The translations under genes and the position numbers were made by a program. A stretch of 64,000 nt of DNA from JALORV01 sp963712485 (GTDB lineage Bacteria > Pseudomonadota > Gammaproteobacteria > Burkholderiales > Burkholderiaceae_F): the NCBI GenBank assembly GCA_963712485.1, contig CAVQID010000013.1, forward strand, positions 1 to 64,000, in the 5' to 3' direction. Under the pieces are notes generated by a model. The model worked only from the letters and a program-made list of their open reading frames with translations. It was not told the origin of the DNA and did not search any database. This document shows, piece by piece, positions 41,521 to 50,680 of the stretch (its first letter is position 1; every line of letters starts with the position of its first letter).

Positions 41521-42180
41521 GCAGACCTCCTTGACCCGTGGGTCAACAACGAGCAAACGCGGCGAGCTCAGAGTAGTTGACAAACCGCCTGTCTTGATAC
41601 GGTTAAAAGAAGAGCAATTGCCCTTCACTGTCTGAAGCAAGGCGGCGTGTCGCGACGCATCGAGGTTCCAGCCCGACGCTCTGTCCTGTCGCGACCGTGA
41701 GCAAGTGTCGCGCCCACGCACATGTAACGAGGATATCTCCGGGGAAGCGATAACCGCTTCGACCGAATAGCCGAGGTAATCCGATGATCCGGCTTCAGGT
41801 GCGCTGCAATGCGAAACCGATTTTCTTATTGCCGAAGAATGGGTTGACCGATGCAGCCAGGAAAGTCGCGTTGAATTGATCGCTGAAAATCAGCCAGCTT
41901 GATCGCGCTGAAGCGAACGGTCCGGTGCACAGGTCGTGAGGAAAGCGGAACAACGTTCGCACGGGCCGGTCGTCCGGAGCGGCCGCGCAATTGCCGCCGC
42001 CGTTGTGCAAAGCTCGCATACGGTATGGTCGCGACTGCATAGAGGCAATGCCGACGCGGGGGCGTCCGCATTGCGATCAAACGGCCTGCGCGGCTTCGAC
42101 GGATAGGTGATTCGGCTTGAAGTGTCGCGCCGTCAAGCGACACGAAAATCAGAGAAACAACAACGACTTATGAATTGCGG
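41521..42180. other. 660-bp region without a confident gene
   Basis: It lies between prkA and tRNA-Thr and is noticeably less GC-rich than its surroundings. An 81-codon minus-strand ORF at 41795-42040 ends with FSDQFNATFLAASVNPFFG..., which looks protein-like but matches nothing I recognise. It could be a gene remnant. The prkA control region occupies the left end. No RNA gene seen. Confidence 0.4.
41531..41546. promoter_or_regulatory. Inverted repeat TTGACCC-N2-GGGTCAA upstream of prkA
   Basis: Seven-base perfect arms around two bases, ending 10 bases before the prkA ATG and abutting its GGAGG ribosome site. It could be an operator for a dimeric regulator or an RNA hairpin that affects translation. 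Confidence 0.45.
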
Positions 42181-42256
<76 letters not shown>

Positions 42257-42336
42257 CTTGAAGCCAGCACGAGATTATACGAGGCCGGCCGGGCGCCAGC
42301 AATTTTGCGAGCGGGAGAGCGATCCTGAACAACGCG

Positions 42337-43221
42337 TTGCTGATGCTGCCCGACTTCGGGCTGATCCTGATGGGCGCCCTCTTGGCGCGTCGACTCGGCT
42401 TCGTACGCAACTTCTGGGATGGCGCCGAGCGCCTTGTCTATTACGCGCTGTTTCCTCCGCTGCTCTTCACGTCGGTCGTCAACGCGAAGTTTTCGCTGGC
42501 CAGCGAGGGACGCATGCTGGCCGCGGCCGTCGGCGCATTCCTCGCAGCGGTCGCCCTCGGATTTGCCGCGCGCTGGCTCTTGCGCCCGCAACCGGCTTTC
42601 TTTGCCAGTTGCGTGCAGACCGCGTTCCGCTACAACTCTTACGTGGGTCTCGCGCTCGCGCAGTCGCTTGCCGGCCCGCGTGGAGTTGCACTGATGGCGC
42701 TCATCATCGGCATCTGCGTGCCGCTGGCCAACACGTTTGCCGTCTACGCACTCGCGCGCCATCGGCAGACCGGCGTAATGCGCGAGATGGCAATCAATCC
42801 ATTGATCCTGGCGACGGTGTCGGGGCTGATCGCCAATGCTCTCGGCTTCGAAATGCCGACGCTGCTCGAGACGTTCCTCACGCGGCTGGGGTCGGCGAGC
42901 CTGGCGCTCGGACTTCTTTGCATCGGTGCCGGCCTCACGTTCGCTTCGGTGCACGAGGAACGCTGGACGATGGGTTACTTCGTCACCGTCAAGCTGATCG
43001 CGATGCCGGCGCTCGGGCTGGGATTGGTCCACTTGCTTGGACTGACCGGCACCCCCGCATTGATCGTGCTGCTCTTCACCGCGCTGCCGACCGCCTCGAG
43101 CGCCTACATCCTCGCCGCACGCATGGGGGGCCACGCGACCCCGGTCGCCTACGCCATCACGGTGCAGACACTGCTGGCCATGCTGACGCTGCCTTTGTGG
43201 ATCAGCCTGGTACCGCGCTGA
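42337..43221 (+). CDS. AEC family transporter (auxin efflux carrier-like permease)
   Basis: About 294 aa with roughly ten hydrophobic segments. LPDFGLILMGALLARRLGF at the start, RYNSYVGLALAQSLAGPRG, LCIGAGLTFASV and FTALPTASSAYILAARMGG are family landmarks; substrates are often organic acids. TTG at 42337 is used as the start, but GGGAGAG at 42312-42318 is best spaced for a CTG at 42325, which would give an LNNALLMLPDF N-terminus. The true start is unsettled. The 3' end overlaps queG by 20 bases. Confidence 0.88.
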   Translation: MLMLPDFGLILMGALLARRLGFVRNFWDGAERLVYYALFPPLLFTSVVNAKFSLASEGRMLAAAVGAFLAAVALGFAARWLLRPQPAFFASCVQTAFRYNSYVGLALAQSLAGPRGVALMALIIGICVPLANTFAVYALARHRQTGVMREMAINPLILATVSGLIANALGFEMPTLLETFLTRLGSASLALGLLCIGAGLTFASVHEERWTMGYFVTVKLIAMPALGLGLVHLLGLTGTPALIVLLFTALPTASSAYILAARMGGHATPVAYAITVQTLLAMLTLPLWISLVPR

Positions 43222-44329
43222 GTGAAACATCGACGCCGTGACGCGCCAGTGCCCACTGCACATGCTCACGGACCAGTGAATTCGAATCAGTAAGACGCGA
43301 CCTGAGCGCGTCGACGATCTCAGTGGAGGTCGGCGCGTTGCCCAGTGCCACCGCGATATTCCGCAGCCAGCGCACATGGCCGATGCGCCGGATCGCAGAA
43401 CCGGCGGTACGGGCTTCGAACTCGCTTTCGGTCCAGCCAAAGAGCTCGACCAGTCCGGCTTTGTCGAGTCCATGGCGAACTTCGAAGTCAGGCAGAACAG
43501 CCCGCTGCGCGAACTTGTTCCACGGGCACACCAGCTGGCAGTCGTCGCAGCCGTAGATGCGGTTGCCGATCAGCGGCCGCAGTTCCTCGGGTATCGAGCC
43601 GGCGTGCTCGATCGTCAGGTAGGAAATGCAGCGGCGCGCGTCGAGCTGGTATGGGCCGGTGATCGCACGCGTCGGGCAGATGTCGATGCATCGGCTGCAC
43701 GTGCCACAGCGCTCGACCACGGGAGCATCGACCGGCAGCGGCAGGTCGGTGAGAATCTCGCCGAGGAAGAACATCGAGCCGGCACTCTCGGCCAGCAACA
43801 GCGTGTGCTTGCCGCGCCAGCCCAGCCCGGCCTTGCGTGCGAGTTCGATTTCGAACACCGGCGCGGAGTCGGTGGTCACCCGATAGCCGAGCGCACCGGC
43901 GGCCTGCTCGATGCGCTCCGCGAGTGACTGCAACCGGGCGCGCAGCACCTTGTGATAATCGCGGCCCCGGGCGTACAGCGACACCACTGCCGCGCCGGGT
44001 TCGGCCAGGCGACCGAGCTCGCGTGAACTCCAGTCAGAGGGCGCCGTCGCCGGCAGGTAGTCCATTCGCGCGCTGATGACCCGCAGCGCTCCCGGAAGAA
44101 GACGCGCCGGCTCGGCACGCAGCGCCGCGTGCCGGGACATATAGTCCATCGTGCCGTGTCGTCCTTCGGCGAGCCAATGCTGCAGTCGCGCGCTCGCTTC
44201 GGTGACGTCGACATCGGCGATACCTACGTGCGAGAAGCCGAGTTCCGCCGCCCAGGCACGGATACCTTCGACCAGCGCCGCGCCGTCGGGCGCAGTCGCG
44301 CGGGTATCCTCGCCGCGATCAGCATTCAT
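43202..44329 (-). CDS. queG: Epoxyqueuosine reductase QueG
   Basis: 375-aa cobalamin-dependent enzyme making queuosine from epoxyqueuosine in tRNA. N-terminal SHVGIADVDV, GTMDYMSRHAALRAEP, and YARGRDYHKVLRARL. Two 4Fe-4S motifs are present, CGTCSRCIDICP and CDDCQLVCPWN, and HEAT-like C-terminal repeats follow. Its B12 need links it to the btu genes here, and queA and tgt for the same modification lie at the far end of the window. The ATG lies six bases after a TAGAAT box, suggesting leaderless mRNA. Divergent from tsaE. Confidence 0.95.
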   Translation of the reverse strand: MNADRGEDTRATAPDGAALVEGIRAWAAELGFSHVGIADVDVTEASARLQHWLAEGRHGTMDYMSRHAALRAEPARLLPGALRVISARMDYLPATAPSDWSSRELGRLAEPGAAVVSLYARGRDYHKVLRARLQSLAERIEQAAGALGYRVTTDSAPVFEIELARKAGLGWRGKHTLLLAESAGSMFFLGEILTDLPLPVDAPVVERCGTCSRCIDICPTRAITGPYQLDARRCISYLTIEHAGSIPEELRPLIGNRIYGCDDCQLVCPWNKFAQRAVLPDFEVRHGLDKAGLVELFGWTESEFEARTAGSAIRRIGHVRWLRNIAVALGNAPTSTEIVDALRSRLTDSNSLVREHVQWALARHGVDVSLSAVPG

Positions 44330-44335
44330 CTCGGG

Positions 44336-44341
44336 ATTCTA
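44336..44341 (-). promoter_or_regulatory. -10 box placed 6 bases before the queG start
   Basis: TAGAAT on the minus strand, then CCCGAG, then ATG at 44329. Transcription is predicted to begin at the start codon. No good -35 is seen. Confidence 0.4.
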
Positions 44342-44344
44342 GGT

Positions 44345-44923
44345 TTGTCGCACGACGCATCTTCGACACAGGTTACGCGTGCGTTGCCGACAGCCGCCGA
44401 CACCGACCGGCTCGGGCGCGCGCTGGCGCTCGCGTGCCGCAAGCACGCTACGGACCTCGCCGCGCACGGACTGCAGGTCAACTTGAGCGGCGACCTCGGC
44501 GTTGGCAAGACCGCACTGGTGCGCGGCTGGCTGCGCGGCTTCGGGGTCACGGGTCCGGTTCGCAGCCCGACCTTTGCCGTGCTGGAGCCGTATGTCGTTT
44601 CTGTGCATCACCGGACCGCCGCTGATCGTGACGGGCTTGAAGCTCAGACGATTTCGAGCTTAGACTTCTATCACTTTGATTTTTATCGCTTTGCCGATCC
44701 CTCCGAATTTTCGATCGGCTTTCGTGATCTGTTCGGGCCGGGTTGCATCTGTGCGATCGAGTGGCCCGAGAAAGCTGGCGACCGCCTGCCCACTGCGGGC
44801 CTGACGATCGCCCTGGATATCGAAGGTGCCGGACGCCGCGCCACCCTGACGGCGGCCAGCGAAACGGGGCGTGCATGCCTGGAGAGCGCCACAACGGAGT
44901 TCGACGCGACCGCCGCCGCCTGA
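44345..44923 (+). CDS. tsaE: tRNA threonylcarbamoyladenosine ATPase TsaE
   Basis: About 192 aa as called. P-loop GDLGVGKT (about 49-56), VRSPTFAVLEPY, then YHFDFYRFADPSEF and CICAIEWPEKAGDRLP complete the TsaE pattern for t6A tRNA modification. Between the EPY and YHFD blocks there is an insertion of about 17 residues (VHHRTAADRDGLEAQTISSL) absent from typical TsaE. The start is uncertain: TTG at 44345 or TTG at 44384. It overlaps amiC by 49 bases. Confidence 0.88.
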   Translation: MSHDASSTQVTRALPTAADTDRLGRALALACRKHATDLAAHGLQVNLSGDLGVGKTALVRGWLRGFGVTGPVRSPTFAVLEPYVVSVHHRTAADRDGLEAQTISSLDFYHFDFYRFADPSEFSIGFRDLFGPGCICAIEWPEKAGDRLPTAGLTIALDIEGAGRRATLTAASETGRACLESATTEFDATAAA

Positions 44924-46185
44924 TTCAGGCCGCCGGCGGGTCGCTCGTGCTCGCGCTCAGCCCGGTCCAGATTGTCCGTGGCACCACGCTGCTCGGCGTG
45001 CGGGTCTGGCCGGCTCGCGACTACACCCGCGTTGCGCTTGAGCACGACGAGCCGCTCAGATTCACGCACTTCATGGTGCGCGAAGCGCCGCCCCTGCGCA
45101 TGGTCGTCGACATCGAGGGCATTGATCTGACGCCGTCGTTCCGGGAACTCGTCGCCAAGGTCGAACCCAATGATCCGTACATCGGCCTGATCCGCGTCGG
45201 ACAGAACCGCCCGAAGGTCGTGCGACTGGTCATCGAGTTGAAAGAGGACATCAAGCCGCAGGCATTCGCGCTCGAGCCGGTCGGGCCCTACCAGCACCGG
45301 CTCGTCCTCGACCTTTATCCGGTCAATCCGCCGGACCCGCTGATGGCCTTGCTGCGCGAGCAGGCGACTCCGCGCGATTCCGACTTCGTCGTCGCCCAGC
45401 GCGCACTCGAAGGCGGCAGCCCGGCCGCTCGCACGACCGCACGCCCGACACGCCGCGGCGGTGATTCCGACGTGCAGCGCATCGTCACGGTCGCGATCGA
45501 TCCGGGACATGGCGGTGAAGACCCGGGCGCCGTCGGCAAGGGCGGAACCTACGAGAAGACGGTCACGCTGTCGATTGCACGACGGCTGCGCGAACTGATC
45601 GTGGCGGACAGCGGCATGCGTGTCGCACTCACGCGCGACGGTGACTATTTCGTTCCGCTGCGCACGCGCGTCGCCAAAGCGCGTGCCGTGCAGGCCGACC
45701 TGATGGTGTCGATCCACGCGGACGCCTGGATCCGCCCGGACGCGCGCGGATCCTCAGTGTTCGCGCTGTCGGAAAACGGCGCTTCGAGCAGTGCGGCCGC
45801 GTGGATGGCGCGGCGCGAGAACGATGCCGATCTGATCGGCGGCATTAACCTCGCCTCGCACGACAAGCAGCTCGCGCGCGTGCTGCTCGACCTTTCCACC
45901 ACGGCGCAGATCAACGACAGCCTTCGGCTCGGGAACTCCGTGCTGCGCGAACTCGAACGCGTCAACCGGCTGCACAAGCCGCGCGTCGAGCAGGCGGGAT
46001 TCGCGGTGCTGAAGGCGCCGGACATCCCGTCGATCCTGGTCGAGACCGCGTTCATCAGCAACCCCGAGGAAGAGGCGCGGCTGCGCGACGACGACTACCA
46101 GGAACAGATGGCGCGCGCGATCCTGGTCGGAATCAAGCGTTACTTCGCGAAGAATCCGCCGTTGGCGCGCAATCCGTTGACGTAG
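44875..46185 (+). CDS. amiC: N-acetylmuramoyl-L-alanine amidase (AmiC type, AMIN + Amidase_3)
   Basis: 436-aa periplasmic cell-separation amidase. It has a Tat-like signal (RRDRRRLIQAAGGSLVLALS, about 10-29), an AMIN domain for septal targeting (about 35-150), and a linker. The zinc amidase domain begins at TVAIDPGHGGEDPGA, with Glu in GGTYEKTVT, His in SIHADA and catalytic Glu in ILVETAFISNPEEE. Normal length. It starts inside tsaE in another frame, the common tsaE-amiC-mutL order except that a LysR gene and others now intervene before mutL. Confidence 0.94.
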   Translation: MPGERHNGVRRDRRRLIQAAGGSLVLALSPVQIVRGTTLLGVRVWPARDYTRVALEHDEPLRFTHFMVREAPPLRMVVDIEGIDLTPSFRELVAKVEPNDPYIGLIRVGQNRPKVVRLVIELKEDIKPQAFALEPVGPYQHRLVLDLYPVNPPDPLMALLREQATPRDSDFVVAQRALEGGSPAARTTARPTRRGGDSDVQRIVTVAIDPGHGGEDPGAVGKGGTYEKTVTLSIARRLRELIVADSGMRVALTRDGDYFVPLRTRVAKARAVQADLMVSIHADAWIRPDARGSSVFALSENGASSSAAAWMARRENDADLIGGINLASHDKQLARVLLDLSTTAQINDSLRLGNSVLRELERVNRLHKPRVEQAGFAVLKAPDIPSILVETAFISNPEEEARLRDDDYQEQMARAILVGIKRYFAKNPPLARNPLT

Positions 46186-46240
46186 CGTCCGGCTGCCGCA
46201 TGTGGGCAGACCCGGGCGCAGCAGCACCTCAGCGCCTTGC

Positions 46241-46663
46241 CTACGGCATCACCTGCTGCCAGTAGCGCGCGACGGTTACCTTGTCAGCGCTGGATGACTC
46301 GATACCCGGGCTCGCGGCCTTCGGCGTCGCCGTGCCTGCACACGCCGGTGCCGTCAGCGGCAGTGCCTGCAGTTGCAGCGGCAGGTCGCTCAGGCGCTGC
46401 GCGACCGACTGCAGCGCCCAGCTGGCGTCCGGCCCGCAGGCCACGAGTTGCACCCAGTTCGGTCGGGCCGCGCGCATCGTCTGCGCCAGGGTTTCCAGGT
46501 CTGCCGATGACCAGTCTTCGTAAATGAAGTGATCGACCCGCACCGTGACCGATTGCGCCGGCGGTGCCAAGCCGCCTGCGCTGACGGCCGTCGCAGTCAG
46601 ACCGACAAGCAGCGACCCGATGATGCGAGGCAAGGCGCGGGCAGGCTTCGTTAGACGTGCCAT
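46241..46663 (-). CDS. Hypothetical secreted protein
   Basis: 140 aa with a basic N-terminus and hydrophobic segment (IIGSLLVGLTATAVSAGGLA, about 14-33), so probably exported. The rest is a small alpha/beta region (TVRVDHFIYEDWSSADLETLAQTMRAARPNW...) with two Cys that could pair. No family recognised. The ATG at 46663 has AAGGAG upstream. Divergent from the broken LysR gene, which might have regulated it. Confidence 0.65.
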   Translation of the reverse strand: MARLTKPARALPRIIGSLLVGLTATAVSAGGLAPPAQSVTVRVDHFIYEDWSSADLETLAQTMRAARPNWVQLVACGPDASWALQSVAQRLSDLPLQLQALPLTAPACAGTATPKAASPGIESSSADKVTVARYWQQVMP

Positions 46664-46780
46664 GGGTGCTCCTTCGCTGGTTGGCCGCGTCGCGGCGGAG
46701 GAATAAAGTGGGTGCATTGTTGGACGCAGCCTGCACACGGCTCAAACGACCTTTTCTCGGTGCAGGCATGAACTCAACTT

Positions 46781-47756
46781 ATGGATCGGCAACGAACGCC
46801 TCGCCTGTCGCTCGACCTGCTGCGCGGTTTCCGTGCCGCGGCGCGCCACCTGAGCTTCACGCACGCCGCGCGAACTGTTCGTTACCCAATCGGCGATCAG
46901 CCACCAGGTTAAGACGCTCGAGGAACAACTCGGCCGGCCACTGTTCCGGCGCGTCAATCGTGCGCTGGAACTGACGCAGGCCGGCGCCGAGCTTTACCGG
47001 GCCATCGATGAAGCGCTGACCCTGATTGACGACGCGACGCAGCGCGCCAGCGGTCCATGGCGCACGTTGTCCGTCACCACCACGGTGGCACTCGCCTCCA
47101 CCTGGCTGGTGCCACGCCTGCAGCGCTTTGCGGAACTGCATCCGGAAGTCGACCTGCGCGTCGTCGCCAGCAACGACACGGTCGACCTGAAGCGCGAACA
47201 CATCGATGTGGCGATACGCTTCGCGACGCTGGACATGGCCCCGCCATCAACGGACAAGCTCTTTGATTACCTGCAGTTTCCGGTGTGTTCGCCCGCCCTG
47301 GCGCGGCGTCGCAAGCAGCCGCTGCACACCCCGGCAGACCTGTCGCAACACGTGCTGCTGGATTTCGAGACGATCCTGTACGGCCAGCCGTGGTACGACT
47401 GGCAGCGCTGGTTCGACGCGATGAAGCTGCGCAGCGTCAAGGGCGCCGGCTGGCTGCGCTTCTCGCACTATGACCAGGTGATCGAAGCCGCAAAGAAAGG
47501 CACCGGCGTGGCCGTCGGCAAGTGGCCGCACTTGAGCTACCACCTGCGCGAGGGCACGCTGGTCGCACCGCTCGGCGCGGCGGGCATCGCGACCGTCGGC
47601 GCGTTCTATCTGGAAGTGCCGGACGCCGCGCGAGGTGCGTCCGCCGATGCCTTCGTCTCGTGGTTGCGTGCGGAGGCCAGGAAGGACTCGGACTGGGCCC
47701 CTGACGGCTCGAAGCCGCACATGAGTCGCCGGCAATCGGCGACAGTGCGGGCTTAG
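46781..47756 (+). pseudogene. LysR-type regulator (GcvA-like) with a 2-base frameshift
   Basis: ATG at 46781 reads RLSLDLLRGFRAAARHLSFTHAA, a normal LysR helix-turn-helix start. Near 46868-46872 the frame is lost; the next frame continues ELFVTQSAISHQVKTLEEQLGRPLFRRVNRALELTQAG and a full effector domain to 47756. Comparison of the two pieces suggests loss of a CG pair in a GC repeat. A shorter protein from ATG 47067 would lack DNA binding. Either a recent pseudogene or a sequencing error. It overlaps dedA's 3' end by four bases. Confidence 0.85.
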
Positions 47757-48412
47757 GCCGCCCGGCGCCGGCGCATCAGCCGGATCGCGGCAGTCAGCAC
47801 CAGCGGGCCCAGCACCGCAGCGATGCCGATGATCAGGATGATGCCGAGGTTGTCCTTGATGACCGGCACGTTGCCGAAGAGAAAACCACCGTACACCAGC
47901 GACACGACCCAGATCAGCGCGCCAAGAACGTTGTAAAGCTGGAACTTGCGAAAGTTCATGCCGGACGCACCTGCCACCAGCGGCGCGAACGATCGCACCA
48001 CCGGCACGAAGCGCGCAATCATCACGGTCTTGCCACCGTGTCGCTCATAGAAGTCATGGGTCTTCTTCAATGCGTCCTGGTCGATCCACCCGATCGAGCC
48101 GTCGTAGACCTTCTTTCCCAGCCACGCGCCGATCGCGTAGTTCAGGCTGTTGCCGAATACCGCCGCCACGGTGATGACGGCCATCAGCAGATGGACGTTC
48201 AGTCCCTTCGCCTGCGCCTCCGGCAGCGCCGACACCGCACCGGCGACGAACAGCAGCGAATCGCCGGGCAGGAATGCCATGACGACCAGGCCGGTCTCGG
48301 AAAAGAAGATCGCCGCCAGCGTCACGTAAACGAGCACGACGTTGTGCTCGACGATCGCCACGAGAAAGCGATCCATCGCATTGAACAGGTCGAGCCAGTT
48401 GATGCCTTCCAT
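47753..48412 (-). CDS. DedA family membrane protein
   Basis: 219-aa inner-membrane protein of the SNARE-associated/DedA family, linked to lipid flipping (undecaprenyl phosphate or phospholipids) and membrane potential. Landmarks: FFSETGLVVMAFLPGDSLLFVAGAV, ERHGGKTVMIARFVPVVRSFAPLVAGASGM, NVLGALIWV. The ATG at 48412 starts MEGINWLDLF; the longer frame is antisense to mutL. Divergent from mutL, with a TATGAT box about 60 bases upstream. Confidence 0.92.
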   Translation of the reverse strand: MEGINWLDLFNAMDRFLVAIVEHNVVLVYVTLAAIFFSETGLVVMAFLPGDSLLFVAGAVSALPEAQAKGLNVHLLMAVITVAAVFGNSLNYAIGAWLGKKVYDGSIGWIDQDALKKTHDFYERHGGKTVMIARFVPVVRSFAPLVAGASGMNFRKFQLYNVLGALIWVVSLVYGGFLFGNVPVIKDNLGIILIIGIAAVLGPLVLTAAIRLMRRRRAA

Positions 48413-48523
48413 CAGAGGCAAATCGTGCGTCAGCGGCGGGGAAAGGCGGGAGGAAGAGGAAGCGCGCGGATCATACGCGAGCGCGCTTTCTCGGGGGCCG
48501 CAACGGCGGCGTCGCGCGCTTCC

Positions 48524-48529
48524 TATAAT
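48524..48529 (+). promoter_or_regulatory. -10 box 9 bases before the mutL start
   Basis: A perfect TATAAT followed by nine bases and the mutL ATG at 48539. The expected transcript would carry at most two or three bases of leader. Confidence 0.45.
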
Positions 48530-48538
48530 CGCAACCCA

Positions 48539-50290
48539 ATGAAGACCGCCGCCAGCCGCCTCCCCATCCGTCCTCTTGACGACACGCTGATCAGCCAGAT
48601 CGCCGCGGGGGAAGTCGTCGAGCGGCCGGCGTCCGTCGTGAAGGAACTGCTCGAGAACAGCCTCGATGCCGGCGCGACGCGGATCGAGGTGCGGCTCGAT
48701 GGCGGGGGTATCAAGCGCATCCTGGTCGCCGACAACGGCAGCGGCATTCCGCGCGATGAACTCGCGCTCGCGCTGACGCGGCACGCCACCAGCAAGATTG
48801 CGTCGCTCGACGACCTCGAGGGCGTCGAATCGCTCGGGTTCCGAGGCGAGGCGCTGGCCTCGATTGCGGCAATTGCCGACGTTTCAATCGTGTCGCGCAC
48901 GGCCGAGGCCGATAGCGGCTGGTCGATCGATAGTTCGGGCGAACTGCAGCCGGCCGCGGCGGTGAGTGGCACCCGCATCGAAGTCGCTGACCTGTTCCAC
49001 AGGACGCCGGCGCGGCGCAAATTCCTGCGATCCGAGGCGACCGAGCTGGGGCACTGCGTGACCCAGGTCGAGCGCATCGCGATCGCGCACCCGGATGTCG
49101 CGTTCACGCTGTTTCACCAGGGTCGCACGCTCGTGTCGCTGCCAGCGCAATCGGCGCAGGATCGAGCGTTGCGGCTGCTGCCGGAGGAGTTTTCGGCGGC
49201 GCAACGTACCGTGGAGGCCGCCGCGCCCGGCATCCGCGTGCATGGCTGGGTAGCGGCGCCGACAGCCAGCCGGACACGCGCCGACGCGCAGTACTTCTAC
49301 GTCAACGGCCGCTATGTGCGCGACCGCGTGCTCGCGCACGCCGTCAGGGCGGCGTATGCCGACGTGCTGCACGGCGCAAGCCAGCCGATGTACTGCCTGC
49401 ATCTCGACATCGATCCGCGGCGCGTGGACGTCAACGTTCACCCGACCAAGATCGAAGTGCGGTTTCGGGATTCGTCGGCGGTGCATCAGCTGGTGCTGCA
49501 CGCGGTGCAGGCCGCGCTGGCGCCTTCGACGCGTCTGTCGGGGGATTCCCCGGGTGCGGATATCGAGGCTCGCCGGATCGCTGACTGGCGGCCGCCGGGC
49601 GAACAGACGCGGCTGGGCGTTGAACAGTCGGTCGCGAACTACCTCGCGGTTCTCGCCGAGCGCACGCCTGCGCCGCCGCCGATGCCGCAAGCCCCGGGAA
49701 CCGCAGACATGCCCTTGGGCCTGGCGATCGCGCAGCTCGCCGGCATTTACGTCCTTGCGCAGAACGACCGCGGCCTCGTCATTGTCGACATGCACGCGGC
49801 TCACGAGCGCATCGTCTACGAGAAGCTGAAGCAGCAGCTCGATGCCCGGGCTATCCCGCAGCAGCGACTGCTGATCCCTCAGGTCTTCAGCGCTTCTCCG
49901 ATCGACGTCGCCACGGCAACCGAAGAGAACGATGTGCTGGCCGCGCTGGGCGTGGACCTCAGCCAGGCGTCGCCGGCGCAACTCGCACTGCGCGCGGTTC
50001 CGGCGCTGCTGGCGCAGGCCGACGGCGCGGCACTCGCACGCGACCTGCTGCGCGACCTGCGCGAATTCGGCGGCTCTCGCGTGCTGACCGAACACCGCAA
50101 CGAGCTGTTGTCGACACTTGCCTGCCACGGCGCGGTACGCGCCAACCGCCGGCTGACGCTCGAGGAGATGAACGCGCTGCTGCGGGAAATGGAAGCCACC
50201 GAGCGCGCCGACCAGTGCAACCACGGCCGGCCGACCTGGGTACAACTCAGTGTTGCCGACCTCGATCGGCTGTTCCTGCGCGGCCGCTGA
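48539..50290 (+). CDS. mutL: DNA mismatch repair protein MutL (nicking-endonuclease type)
   Basis: 583 aa. GHKL ATPase motifs: VVKELLENSLDAGA, DNGSGIPRDE, HATSKI, GFRGEALASI, and FYVNGRYVRDR and VDVNVHPTKIEVRF. A Pro-rich linker (about 375-390) follows. The C-terminal dimer/endonuclease domain has DMHAAHERIVYE (variant of DQHAAHERxxYE), ACHGAVRAN and QCNHGRPTW. These show the intrinsic nicking endonuclease of MutH-less bacteria. Start chosen at ATG 48539, directly after TATAAT. Confidence 0.96.
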   Translation: MKTAASRLPIRPLDDTLISQIAAGEVVERPASVVKELLENSLDAGATRIEVRLDGGGIKRILVADNGSGIPRDELALALTRHATSKIASLDDLEGVESLGFRGEALASIAAIADVSIVSRTAEADSGWSIDSSGELQPAAAVSGTRIEVADLFHRTPARRKFLRSEATELGHCVTQVERIAIAHPDVAFTLFHQGRTLVSLPAQSAQDRALRLLPEEFSAAQRTVEAAAPGIRVHGWVAAPTASRTRADAQYFYVNGRYVRDRVLAHAVRAAYADVLHGASQPMYCLHLDIDPRRVDVNVHPTKIEVRFRDSSAVHQLVLHAVQAALAPSTRLSGDSPGADIEARRIADWRPPGEQTRLGVEQSVANYLAVLAERTPAPPPMPQAPGTADMPLGLAIAQLAGIYVLAQNDRGLVIVDMHAAHERIVYEKLKQQLDARAIPQQRLLIPQVFSASPIDVATATEENDVLAALGVDLSQASPAQLALRAVPALLAQADGAALARDLLRDLREFGGSRVLTEHRNELLSTLACHGAVRANRRLTLEEMNALLREMEATERADQCNHGRPTWVQLSVADLDRLFLRGR

Positions 50291-50311
50291 GCGCCTGCGT
50301 TGCCGTTGCCG

Positions 50312-50680
50312 TCAGGCAGCCGCCTTCAGCCAGACAAACGCCGCGTCGCGCTGGTCGAACGCGAAACTGCGCACCTCGGCGTGCACGAAATGGCGCGCGA
50401 GTGCCGGCAGCAGTCCGAGCAGCGGAGAATTCGTGACGACCGCAACGCGCCGGATATGGCGCTCATGATTGCGGACAAAGCGGATGTGGGTCGCAAGCGC
50501 CGCAAAGCTGTCCCAGCCGGGAAAACCCTCGGCCTCGATCATCAGTCCCTTGAGCGCGCCGTGCGATTCGATGTACGGATCGACCAGCCCGGTGAGCGCG
50601 GTGAAGTCATGCTCGGACAGGGCGCCGGTGGGGAACACCGATAAAACGCCATCGTCACGGAACAGTTCCGCGTCAATCAC
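50312..50680 (-). CDS. SpoIIAA-like/STAS-fold protein (DUF3478 type)
   Basis: 122 aa. FPTGALSEHDFTALTGLVDPYIESHGALKGLMIEAEGFPGWDSFAALATHIRFVRNH is the typical pattern of the SpoIIAA-like family, and RRVAVVTNSPLLGLLPALARHFVHAEVRSF follows. These small cytosolic proteins have no assigned biochemical role. It overlaps the upstream gene's stop by four bases, so the two form a unit. Confidence 0.82.
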   Translation of the reverse strand: MIDAELFRDDGVLSVFPTGALSEHDFTALTGLVDPYIESHGALKGLMIEAEGFPGWDSFAALATHIRFVRNHERHIRRVAVVTNSPLLGLLPALARHFVHAEVRSFAFDQRDAAFVWLKAAA

